Notes: generated from the letters alone by a model not told the origin. Positions 1 to 5,277 are shown, counted from the first letter of the stretch. The stretch: 5,720 bases of DNA from Candidatus Bathyarchaeota archaeon (GCA_030617005.1 JAUWWH010000073.1:1-5720); one strand, 5' to 3'. Translations and numbers: made by a program.

Positions 1-227
1 CGCAAACCAACTTCAGAAGATACAACAACCAAATTAAAATATTTCTTAATACCAGCAGATCTGAGGATTTCCCGTATTTTTTCGCCACTGGCACTTGTGT
101 TGCAAATAATCGCTAGCTTGTAACGATCTGTTAGAAATTCTAACACCTCATGGGCATTAGGCAAAGTCTCAACGGTACCTTCTTTAATCAATGTATCTCC
201 AAAATCAAAAAAGATACCTTTGAACAA
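1..227 (-). CDS. HAD-superfamily hydrolase, N-terminal part (runs off left edge)
   Basis: About 75 residues are visible. From the TTG at 227 the protein begins MFKGIFFDFGDTL, which is HAD motif I with the nucleophile Asp8. The usual second Asp is Gly10, followed by Asp11, a variant seen in part of the family. A cap-like helical stretch follows (NAHEVLEFL), then LAIICNTSAS (about 38-47), which matches motif II, though the position normally Ser/Thr is Cys42. The visible part ends with VVVSSEVGLR, just before the motif III Lys expected in an 'EVGxRKP' sequence beyond the window. Members are mostly cytoplasmic phosphatases or dehalogenases; the substrate cannot be inferred. TTG 227 is chosen because AGGTG lies six bases upstream (238-234). 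GTG 236 and TTG 233 are alternatives, and an in-frame TAG lies at 239-237. The fold assignment is secure, the exact function is not. Confidence 0.85.
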   Translation of the reverse strand, partial: MFKGIFFDFGDTLIKEGTVETLPNAHEVLEFLTDRYKLAIICNTSASGEKIREILRSAGIKKYFNLVVVSSEVGL

Positions 228-314
228 ACACAACACCTAGCATAAATAATGTGGAATGAACAAAATAAAAACTTAGTGTTCACCTCGCTGTCAGCCGCTG
301 TTACAGTAATCATT

Positions 315-548
315 TCAACCCTTAACCGATAGCGAGATGTGGACCGTTACATCGAAAGCTACGCCCACCCTGTTAAGATTCTTCCACCGGCTTGAGTTCT
401 TTAGATAATATGTGAGCGCCCCTATTTAGCATATACAGTTGTAACTCCGGGCTACCAATGAATATGATTTCATATACTGCTTTGAGTGTGTTTGAGCTCT
501 TTGATTATCGCTTTTTTTCAAGGCTTGATGAAGTGGAAGACTGATCAT
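315..548 (-). pseudogene. Possible decayed small gene, unidentified, with about three frameshifts
   Basis: No intact gene spans this interval, but protein-like frames follow one another on the minus strand. From ATG 548 the frame reads MISLPLHQALKK up to an A7 run (about 513-519). A second frame gives AIIKELK. A third, open from 504 to the TAA at 375-373, gives a convincing 43-residue stretch including LKAVYEIIFIGSPELQLYML and SKELKPVEES. A one-base shift at that stop continues as NRVGVAFDVTVHISLSVKG to the TGA at 317-315. Joined, they would make a mixed alpha/beta protein of about 75 residues. I do not recognise the family; a toxin-antitoxin-type or nucleotidyltransferase fragment is only a guess. 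Short open frames arise by chance, so this may be coincidence, and no Shine-Dalgarno sequence precedes the ATG. Confidence 0.3.
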
Positions 549-571
549 TATGGAAAACTAAACTAAATTGT

Positions 572-585
572 AAAGCGCGTGCATT
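572..585 (-). repeat. CACGCG-core element just 3' of the 591-1022 gene
   Basis: On the minus strand GCACGCGCT occurs eight bases after the stop codon at 591, flanked by imperfectly complementary bases. The same nine bases occur three bases after the stop of the nitroreductase gene (5280-5288). A related CTCACGCGAG lies 3' of the gene ending at 1431. It may be a short 3'-end hairpin motif, or coincidence. Confidence 0.2.
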
Positions 586-590
586 CTATA

Positions 591-1022
591 TTATCTCAGG
601 ACTCTCATCAGTGATAGTATCTTTATGATATCGGCTTGAATGTTGCTTCCTAGGACTAGTTTGGAGAGTCTGGGGTTTGCTCTTTCTCCAATCACCAAGA
701 CTGGTTCGCTCATTCTTCTTATGCTGATCGTCATCCTTTCCTCTCTAAGGTTCTCCGCAAATCCCTTTATCATCTTCAGCTTTTCCATCACAGACTTATT
801 CTCTTCCTTCTCTTCCACACCAGGGCTGAGGACTCCCAGTTTCCTGAAGGGCTCCAGGAGATCTTTCACGATCTCAATGTTTTGAAGGTCTATGATGATC
901 TCGTTGGTAGCAACGCTGATTTTAACTATGTCTGTGCCCTTTGACTTGACGCTGAGGCTTCCGCTTTTCAGCCTCTTCAGCGCATGTATCAGCCTCTCAG
1001 GACGACCCGTCAAGAGTGACAA
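591..1022 (-). CDS. Hypothetical protein, 143 residues, family not recognised
   Basis: The protein starts at TTG 1022 (MSLLTGRPERL) and ends at TAA 593-591. No signal peptide or membrane segment is visible, so it is probably cytoplasmic. Residues 1-20 are a basic amphipathic helix (ERLIHALKRLKSG), 22-48 look like beta strands (SLSVKSKG, VKISVATNEIIIDL), 49-95 are helical with an acidic linker near 69-77, and 97-143 form a second strand-helix unit with MTISIRRMSEPVLVIGERAN. A possible reading is a two-lobed small alpha/beta protein; I assign no function. AAAGGAG lies about 14 bases upstream, over the stop of the preceding small gene (1034-1210), so the two probably share a transcript and may be translationally coupled. 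The gap to that stop is 11 bases. No start codon with better spacing exists in this frame. Its base composition appears somewhat more GC-rich than the membrane-protein genes downstream. Confidence 0.7.
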   Translation of the reverse strand: MSLLTGRPERLIHALKRLKSGSLSVKSKGTDIVKISVATNEIIIDLQNIEIVKDLLEPFRKLGVLSPGVEEKEENKSVMEKLKMIKGFAENLREERMTISIRRMSEPVLVIGERANPRLSKLVLGSNIQADIIKILSLMRVLR

Positions 1023-1033
1023 AGATACCGAGC

Positions 1034-1210
1034 TTACTCCTTTACATAAACGACATCCAACTTGATGCTCCCCGAGAGCTTGAAGCTGACACGAGGCTTC
1101 TCATCACTGATAACTGCGAGAGTCAGGTCTTCGAAGGTCACCACCAGATTAGATCCCTTACCTGCGAGAACCTTTATAACCTAACTAATCAATTCAATAT
1201 TTTTACTCAT
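1034..1210 (-). pseudogene. Small protein gene with in-frame TAG at codon 10 (nonsense mutation, recoding, or later start)
   Basis: From ATG 1210 the frame reads MSKNIELIS, then TAG (1183-1181), then VIKVLAGKGSNLVVTFEDL and on to KLSGSIKLDVVYVKE and TAA (1036-1034), 58 codons in all. Protein-like sequence on both sides of the TAG, and also in frame upstream (from about 1240), suggests one original gene of about 60-70 residues. It shows a helix followed by several beta strands, with no membrane segment. Three readings fit: a nonsense mutation of a sense codon such as AAG or CAG; a pyrrolysine codon, which would need the pyl machinery, not seen here; or a shorter gene from GTG 1144, 36 residues, with AAGGGA nine bases upstream. 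It lies directly before the 591-1022 gene in the same direction, and the AAAGGAG over its stop may serve that gene. The family is not recognised. Confidence 0.5.
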
Positions 1211-1305
1211 ATTTCTCACGAACTCAGTCTCTAAGTCTTGAGATTAATTGAACCTTTTGTGTAGAAGCAAAAATTCTTACATAGTTTAAATAGCATATCA
1301 GGTTT

Positions 1306-1407
1306 CTAAAAGTCCATATAATCTACTTTTTTTCTTAATAGGGCAGTATTCTCGAAACATGCAGTAATCTCCTCCAGGCTGATGTATTCTAAAGCTCGCG
1401 TGAGAAA
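1306..1407 (-). other. Possible coding remnant, 33 codons without a start
   Basis: A minus-strand frame bounded by TAA (1410-1408) and TAG (1308-1306) reads protein-like, including ALEYISLEEITACFENTALL and RKKVDYMDF. There is no start codon with a ribosome binding site in this frame. A GGAGGAG in the same stretch is correctly spaced before an ATG in another frame, which encodes only about 20 residues. It could be the tail of a decayed gene 3' of the membrane-protein gene ending at 1431, or chance. The rest of 1211-1430 shows nothing else except a T7 run at 1327-1333 on the plus strand. Confidence 0.2.
1395..1404 (-). repeat. CACGCG-core inverted repeat 3' of the gene ending at 1431
   Basis: CTCGCGTGAG is a 3-bp stem around the four-base loop GCGT, lying 27 bases after the stop of the membrane-protein gene. 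It shares its loop and core with the elements at 572-585 and 5278-5291. The short stem makes it weak on its own. Confidence 0.15.
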
Positions 1408-1430
1408 TTACGTTGAATAGTAGGAACCGC

Positions 1431-2162
1431 TTAAAAATCATCCTTATTTAGAAACCAACCCTTCAAGGAAAGAATTCTTACCAACATAGGACCAATAAAA
1501 ACAGTCATCAGAATAGCAATACTTACTTGTATCGGCGTAACAAGAGCACCGGCAGCCCATATTACCTTTAAAATTTCTGGAGTAAACCCATAGAAGAGTC
1601 TATAGGTTTGACCCGGAATAAACACAAATATTCTGAAAAGAATATCCGCTTCAAGCCCAATGAGTGCACAGAAAGCATATATGTATGGTAATCTCCCCAG
1701 TTTTCCACTTCTCACACCCCACCTATTTGACATCAATGCAAGTATGCAGAGAACGATGAAAGCGAGATAGACGTCCCATAAACCCCAAAGGGGAAGCCCC
1801 CGCGACACTGGCGTCAAGAAATAAGCCCCAAGAAGCAATGTAAAATATGTGAAAACGCCCTTCCATCTCCCTCGAAATATGAAACCGCTAAACATGGCAC
1901 CAATTGGAGCCCCCAATGTAAAGAGATACTCATACATCGGTGCTTCACCCCTCAAGTAGATGGAATGACCAGCCATGACCCCAATCAGTATTGAGATGAA
2001 ACCAGCATAGGGTCCAAGGACGATTCCTGCAATGGGCACAATTAAAAAGATCCAACCATACCAAACCCCGGAGGCTAGCTGAGGTATACCGACTATTGAA
2101 TCGCAGACGATGCTGAGGGTGGCAAAGACTGCAATCAACGTGACTAATTGACTTCTCCTCAT
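1431..2162 (-). CDS. ECF transporter S component-like membrane protein
   Basis: This is an integral membrane protein of 243 residues from ATG 2162 (MRRSQLVTLIAVFATL). A TTG at 2177 would add five residues, but GGTGA (2171-2167) lies just before the ATG, which also gives the basic-then-hydrophobic N-terminus usual in this group. About seven or eight hydrophobic segments are visible: roughly 6-25, 34-52, 53-70, 80-97, 103-117, 128-145, 159-184 and 199-230. The motif GIVLGPYAGF, the FRGRWK loop and the acidic GLEAD segment are conserved in the larger paralogue at 2400-3572. By family knowledge S components bind a vitamin or other micronutrient and dock on a shared EcfA/A'/T energising module; none of those genes is in the window, so it would be an orphan S component. 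The substrate is unknown. It lies downstream of the paralogue, 237 bases away, apparently with its own TATA-like box. Confidence 0.7.
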   Translation of the reverse strand: MRRSQLVTLIAVFATLSIVCDSIVGIPQLASGVWYGWIFLIVPIAGIVLGPYAGFISILIGVMAGHSIYLRGEAPMYEYLFTLGAPIGAMFSGFIFRGRWKGVFTYFTLLLGAYFLTPVSRGLPLWGLWDVYLAFIVLCILALMSNRWGVRSGKLGRLPYIYAFCALIGLEADILFRIFVFIPGQTYRLFYGFTPEILKVIWAAGALVTPIQVSIAILMTVFIGPMLVRILSLKGWFLNKDDF

Positions 2163-2173
2163 CCCTTCACCAA

Positions 2174-2269
2174 TCAAACTTTTTCATTCTCTCTAACGCC
2201 TTTACCTATTTTTCTTCTTAATGTTATAAAATTTCTTCTTAGGTCATCTTCTCCTACTTCTTTGTTCAT
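2174..2269 (-). CDS. Candidate small basic protein or leader peptide, 31 residues
   Basis: ATG 2269 opens a frame starting MNKEVGEDDLRRNF and ending GKGVRENEKV at TGA 2176-2174. It is rich in Lys, Arg and Glu and contains LRRKIGKG. It has no Shine-Dalgarno sequence, but TTTATAAA (2303-2310) lies about 35-40 bases upstream, a spacing consistent with a nearly leaderless archaeal transcript. The stop lies 11 bases before the ATG of the membrane-protein gene, so translation could be coupled, or it could be an upstream ORF in that gene's leader. The length is short enough for chance, and I do not recognise the sequence. Confidence 0.35.
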   Translation of the reverse strand: MNKEVGEDDLRRNFITLRRKIGKGVRENEKV

Positions 2270-2302
2270 AAGTCAATAAACAAACTTCATGAATGACTAA
2301 AC

Positions 2303-2310
2303 TTTATAAA
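2303..2310 (-). promoter_or_regulatory. TATA-like box upstream of the 2174-2269 frame and the 1431-2162 gene
   Basis: TTTATAAA is a close match to an archaeal TATA box in the 237-base gap between the two membrane-protein genes. Placed 25-30 bases upstream, it would start transcription near 2280, just before the ATG at 2269. A second TATA-like stretch, TTTTATAA, lies near 2224-2231. It suggests the smaller membrane-protein gene has its own promoter. The element is palindromic, so direction is set by gene context only. Confidence 0.4.
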
Positions 2311-2399
2311 GGGAAGTAATTAGGATTTCAGAAAAGATATGTTATGATGATTGTGGATAAGAGAATAGATTTTCGAGACTGGAACTTATATCAAAATCA

Positions 2400-3572
2400 T
2401 CATGATTCATTTACACCTAATCCAGTTGCCTTCAGATTTCTGATTAACGGCATCGCAATAAGGGCAGTGATTATCGCTTGAATCAACCTTATCGCAGCAT
2501 AAAAGAAGGGTGCTATGGAAAATAGCCAACGCATGGTCTCTATAGAGGATATCCCAAAGATTCCTTCATAAACAAAGGGAACAGCAAATATGTCCGCACC
2601 TAAAGCGTTATCAGCCTCGTTGCCGATAAATGCTAATAGGAAATAGATGAGCACCTCCTTACTCGTTATCTGAGGAAGGATGATTCTTCTTTTTAGGGCT
2701 CCGAAGATTCCGCTGAGCACTCCGAGGAATAAACCAATGATAAATCCTCCACCGATAATAGCGCTTAAACAGGAAAACGCAAAGATTAAGGAGTTCCAGA
2801 TAAAATATTTCTCTGGCTTAAAGTGAAGTAGTATGGCACAGGTTAGAATTCCAACTCCTAGTAAAAGCCAAATAAAGCTGTAAGAATCTGTTAGGAGGAT
2901 TATCTCTTTGAATCCAAAATTAAATTTAAGTGTCGTATCTAAGATCACCGTTTGAAACGTTATCACTCCTCCCTCTAAAGCAATCATCCACGCGTTTATG
3001 AGGATTAAAACAGCAGCGGTAACAGATAGGATAAAGTTTAACTCTACCTTACGGGGAATATTTACCTCTTCTATCTTCCCTTGTGCTTTCGCAGAACTTT
3101 TCCGCATCTTATTTATTAACATTGCTACAGGAATGATGAGTGCTAAAGCTAAGATTTTATCCCACATGACAAAAAATCCCACGTGTGAATATTGATCCCA
3201 TGGTTGAGCAGGAGGAAGAAACCAAAAAGCTACCACTACCATTGCAAGGGTTACAAAGGCCTTCTTCCACCTTCCAGTATAGATAAGACCCACTATGAAA
3301 GCGTTTATAACCGGCGCAGGCAAAAAAACTGCACTAGCAGGGCTTGGTATGCCTGGAGGTAAAATCCAAGCTAAAAATGCGCCAGCGAAGGCGGTTAATG
3401 CACCTAAGTAAGGACCCATTATAAAGCCAAAAATGGAAGCCATGAAAGCTTCAATATTGATTGTCACGTTAGTAACGCCAATAGCTTCTATGCCCGGTAA
3501 AAAGGAAAGTATGTAATATAGAGCTGAAAAAATAGCGATTAGCGCTACTTTCCGCGTTACTAAAGGTTTCAT
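2400..3572 (-). CDS. ECF S component-like membrane protein with inserted DUF6114-like four-helix module
   Basis: The 390-residue protein starts at ATG 3572 (MKPLVTRKVALIAIFSALYY). Residues 1-153 and about 304-380 align with the two halves of the paralogue at 1431-2162: LIAIFSAL with LIAVFATL, GFIMGPYLG with GIVLGPYAG, TGRWKK with RGRWKG, and AFIGNEAD with ALIGLEAD. Between them lies a basic linker (about 154-176) and an extra block (177-296) of about four hydrophobic helices. The pattern includes a HFKPEKYFIWN loop and the glycine-rich AIIGGGFIIGLFLGVLSGIF, typical of DUF6114-like proteins. Predicted role: substrate-binding membrane subunit for an unknown micronutrient; the insert's role is unknown. 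No Shine-Dalgarno sequence precedes the ATG, and a TATA-like TTTATTAAT about 35 bases upstream suggests a short or absent leader. A perfect palindrome at 3581-3602 sits between them. It is transcribed divergently from the wHTH gene at 3667. A small palindrome, AATCAT-C-ATGATT (2395-2407), spans the stop. Confidence 0.75.
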   Translation of the reverse strand: MKPLVTRKVALIAIFSALYYILSFLPGIEAIGVTNVTINIEAFMASIFGFIMGPYLGALTAFAGAFLAWILPPGIPSPASAVFLPAPVINAFIVGLIYTGRWKKAFVTLAMVVVAFWFLPPAQPWDQYSHVGFFVMWDKILALALIIPVAMLINKMRKSSAKAQGKIEEVNIPRKVELNFILSVTAAVLILINAWMIALEGGVITFQTVILDTTLKFNFGFKEIILLTDSYSFIWLLLGVGILTCAILLHFKPEKYFIWNSLIFAFSCLSAIIGGGFIIGLFLGVLSGIFGALKRRIILPQITSKEVLIYFLLAFIGNEADNALGADIFAVPFVYEGIFGISSIETMRWLFSIAPFFYAAIRLIQAIITALIAMPLIRNLKATGLGVNES

Positions 3573-3580
3573 TTTAAAAC

Positions 3581-3602
3581 GCTGTGTAATTTTTTACACA
3601 GC
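3581..3602. promoter_or_regulatory. Perfect palindromic operator candidate
   Basis: GCTGTGTAA and TTACACAGC form perfect 9-bp arms around TTTT, ending eight bases before the ATG of the enlarged S-component-like gene. A TATA-like TTTATTAAT (about 3605-3613, minus strand) abuts its upstream side, so the site would cover the predicted transcription start. That is the expected place for a repressor. The divergent wHTH protein is the obvious candidate binder. Confidence 0.6.
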
Positions 3603-3636
3603 ATTAATAAATTTTTCTATAATAATTTATCTGACC

Positions 3637-3661
3637 TAACCTAATATTTATTGATAGGTTA
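3637..3661. promoter_or_regulatory. Inverted repeat upstream of the wHTH gene, possible autoregulatory site
   Basis: TAACCTA (3637-3643) and TAGGTTA (3655-3661) are 7-bp arms around an 11-base AT-rich spacer, ending five bases before the ATG at 3667. A TATA-like stretch, CTATAATAATTTA (about 3617-3629), would place the start of transcription inside this repeat. The repeat differs in sequence from the palindrome at 3581-3602, so two binding proteins or two modes may be involved. The inner AACC-N15-GGTT resembles the core of bacterial BirA sites, but this is weak. Confidence 0.35.
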
Positions 3662-3666
3662 TCTTT

Positions 3667-4158
3667 ATGAAAGAGCGTTTATATCCATACCTAATATTTT
3701 TGCCAATCAGCCGAAAGGAAAAGGTTTTGAGGGCGATCTTCGGCTCGAAGGTTCCAGTTGACATATTAAAGTTCTCTCTCAAACAGGGAATTTCAGAGAA
3801 AATCTACCAGAAAGATCTGATCAATAACCTCAGTTACTCAAACAAGACTCTCATAGAACGCTTGAAGACGTTAACTGAACTAGAAGTATTAGCTGAGTAT
3901 ATGGAGAAATCTGTGAGTGCAAGTCGAACTGTATGGTTAAAGTATTACCTTTTATCAGACTTAGGTAGATGGTTTGCACTGCTTTTAGTAGAAGAAGCAA
4001 ACTTGTCAAAAGAAGAGAAGACCGAGATAATTCAAAATACCTTCAGATCATATATGAACTGGATTAAAGAACTATCTGAAAAGTTAGGAATAAATGGAAA
4101 AGACTTCTCGAAAATCTTCGAAGAAGAGATGAATCAACCCAAACTAACAAATGGTTAA
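3667..4158 (+). CDS. Winged helix-turn-helix transcriptional regulator
   Basis: The 163-residue cytoplasmic protein starts at ATG 3667 (MKERLYPYLIFLPISRKEKV). Residues about 19-40 form the first helices (VLRAIFGSKVPVDILKFSLK). Residues 46-72 fit a helix-turn-helix (IYQKDLINNLSYSNKTLIER, with LKTLTELEVL following), and about 76-98 the wing, ending in KYYLLSDLGRW, as in ArsR/MarR-like archaeal wHTH proteins. Residues 100-155 are charged helices likely used for dimerisation. No ligand or metal site is evident. It is the only confident plus-strand gene and faces away from the enlarged S-component-like gene across 94 bases holding two inverted repeats, so control of that gene and of itself is likely. 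The Shine-Dalgarno match is weak (AGGTT, seven bases before the ATG). The specific regulator family is not resolved. Confidence 0.75.
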   Translation: MKERLYPYLIFLPISRKEKVLRAIFGSKVPVDILKFSLKQGISEKIYQKDLINNLSYSNKTLIERLKTLTELEVLAEYMEKSVSASRTVWLKYYLLSDLGRWFALLLVEEANLSKEEKTEIIQNTFRSYMNWIKELSEKLGINGKDFSKIFEEEMNQPKLTNG

Positions 4159-4337
4159 ATAGAAAAATATATTAATGCATATATAACAATCTCCTCCGAG
4201 CTACCAAACTCTAGACTTTCAGATACCCCTTTCATCTTTTTGCTTCTAGATACATGACGGTTTAGACGTATGATTCGATAGCGAAAATGGCTTAGACTTC
4301 AACCACTAAGTCACGCTAAGAAAGGTGTATAATATCC

Positions 4338-4356
4338 TCTTTTTTTTTAAAAAAGA
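4338..4356. terminator. T/A-rich inverted repeat between convergent genes
   Basis: TCTTTTTT and AAAAAAGA form 8-bp arms around TTT, giving a T9 tract on the plus strand about 180 bases after the regulator gene and a T6 tract on the minus strand. In archaea T-tracts suffice for termination. Its position between the converging regulator gene and the secreted-protein remnant supports this. The remainder of 4159-4337 shows no gene I can support. Confidence 0.4.
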
Positions 4357-4374
4357 TGAGAATGATAAAGCTTC

Positions 4375-4381
4375 AAAAAAA
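4375..4381 (-). terminator. T7 tract after the secreted-protein pseudogene
   Basis: On the minus strand CTCCCTCTTTTTTTG lies about 55 bases past the TAG at 4435, a plausible archaeal T-tract terminator for that former gene. No stable hairpin precedes it. Confidence 0.3.
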
Positions 4382-4434
4382 GAGGGAGAAGGTTAAACAT
4401 CAATCTCGTTCGTAAGGTTGAATGCTATTGATTC

Positions 4435-4984
4435 CTATGGAGCACCAGTGTATTCAAAATCTACTAAGTTGTGTTCAAAGAGATACTCTCCGGGATTCCA
4501 GCCTGACAATGCACTGCCTACAATGTCTTCGCTCAAGACGAACTAGATCTTGGCGTCAGCAATGAAACTATCGGCTTCCAAAGAACCCGATAAGTGAATG
4601 TTTCCAGACTTACCAGCTGTTCCTTCAGCAAGAATTTCGATGGGCCGAGGCCATGTTGTTTGATGTTCGGAGTAATAGATGAGGCCGTAATTCTCTCCTG
4701 ATTCTCCTTTTTTCCATTAAACAAGAAGTCTAAAGTCGATCCGGAGGATGTGAAGGTAAATTTACTCAAAGCACCATCATCAATAAGAGTTCAATGCTTG
4801 TGGCCTTCTCGTAAAGGAAGAGATGACCTTTTACACCAGTCTTTTTGGAATGTGCACCTCCAGATCCAGGTGGATTATGGGGCATATCTATTGAGGGCTT
4901 AGCGAGAACCGCGGGTAATGCAATGAATGCTACACTCGTAAGTAATAGAATCCCTATTAGTCCTATGATCACTTTTGTTTTCAT
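4435..4984 (-). pseudogene. Broken gene for a secreted protein with signal peptide
   Basis: ATG 4984 has GGAGAG (4995-4990) six bases upstream and TATAAATA at 5006-5013. The protein starts MKTKVIIGLIGILLLTSVAF, a signal peptide with a likely cut after PAVLA (about residue 28), then HNPPGSGGAHSKK and GHLFLYEKATS. Near 4785-4795 the frame shifts by one base and continues as DDGALSKFTFTSSGSTLDFL. At an A6 run (4708-4713) it shifts again to GESGENYGLIYYSEHQTTWP, then EILAEGTAGKSGNIHLSGSL, ADAKI, a TAG stop (4545-4543), FVLSEDIVGSALSGWNPGEY, and ends EYTGAP at TAG 4437-4435. Restored, it would have about 183 residues: a secreted, beta-rich protein of the kind seen as 'hypothetical' in archaea, with a Gly/Trp-rich C-terminal half. 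The function is unknown. The A-run shift could be a sequencing error, but three lesions argue for true decay. The TAG probably replaced a Trp codon. Confidence 0.75.
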
Positions 4985-5044
4985 TCTTTTCTCTCCATTT
5001 CGCAATATTTATAGTAATTATGATTAAACAGTTCTTAAGCCATA

Positions 5045-5056
5045 GTTCATTTGAAC
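5045..5056. repeat. Short palindrome GTTCA-TT-TGAAC
   Basis: Perfect 5-bp arms lie 61 bases upstream of the start of the secreted-protein pseudogene. It could be a regulatory site of that former gene. It is short enough to be chance. Confidence 0.15.
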
Positions 5057-5100
5057 AATATAGAGAAAAACTAAAGGGGCTATCATCAGTTTTAAAGTAA

Positions 5101-5130
5101 ATATTCTAACTAAACGAATATTCAGAATAT
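5101..5130. repeat. Cluster of ATATTC-type inverted repeats in the 5006-5291 gap
   Basis: ATATTCT (5101-5107) and AGAATAT (5124-5130) are inverted arms 16 bases apart. The palindrome GAATATTC (5116-5123) lies between them, so three half-site pairs occur in 30 bases. The 5006-5291 gap separates the tail of the nitroreductase gene from the pseudogene start. Apart from this cluster, the short palindrome at 5045 and the TATA-like box at 5006, I see nothing in it. The AT-rich composition makes such matches less surprising. Confidence 0.25.
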
Positions 5131-5277
5131 AGTTATCATTTTCAGAGCTGTATTTGATAATTAAACTTTCAATAGATAATTGTAGTGCATAATGTTTTTA
5201 TGAAATTTGGAAACTTCCTCTTTTTCTGTTAGGAATGTTTAAAAAACGTAAGTTTCTGGAAGGTTTGGTGTTTTACT

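Noticed and set aside
240..590. Search for tRNA or other structured RNA in the gap after the HAD gene
   Set aside because: No T-loop consensus, cloverleaf pairing or other RNA signature was seen on either strand.
640..885. Plus-strand 81-codon open frame
   Set aside because: It lies entirely antisense to the better-supported 591-1022 gene, has a Ser/Phe/Leu-rich mirror composition and no Shine-Dalgarno sequence.
1016..1234. Plus-strand 72-codon open frame
   Set aside because: It is antisense to the small gene at 1034-1210, whose minus-strand reading is more protein-like and has operon context.
2998..3195. Plus-strand 65-codon open frame
   Set aside because: It is antisense inside the enlarged membrane-protein gene, with no promoter or ribosome binding site.
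3637..3661. BirA-type operator reading of AACC-N15-GGTT, implying a biotin transporter
   Set aside because: Only the short core matches, the membrane proteins do not look like BioY, and the adjacent regulator lacks a biotin-ligase domain.
4144..4300. Minus-strand open stretch with GVSESLEFGSSEEIVIYALI and a hydrophobic tail
   Set aside because: It has no ribosome binding site, overlaps the end of the regulator gene on the opposite strand, and is of a length expected by chance in AT-rich DNA.
4845..5027. Plus-strand 60-codon open frame
   Set aside because: It is antisense to the signal-peptide region of the secreted-protein remnant; its hydrophobic stretch is a mirror effect.
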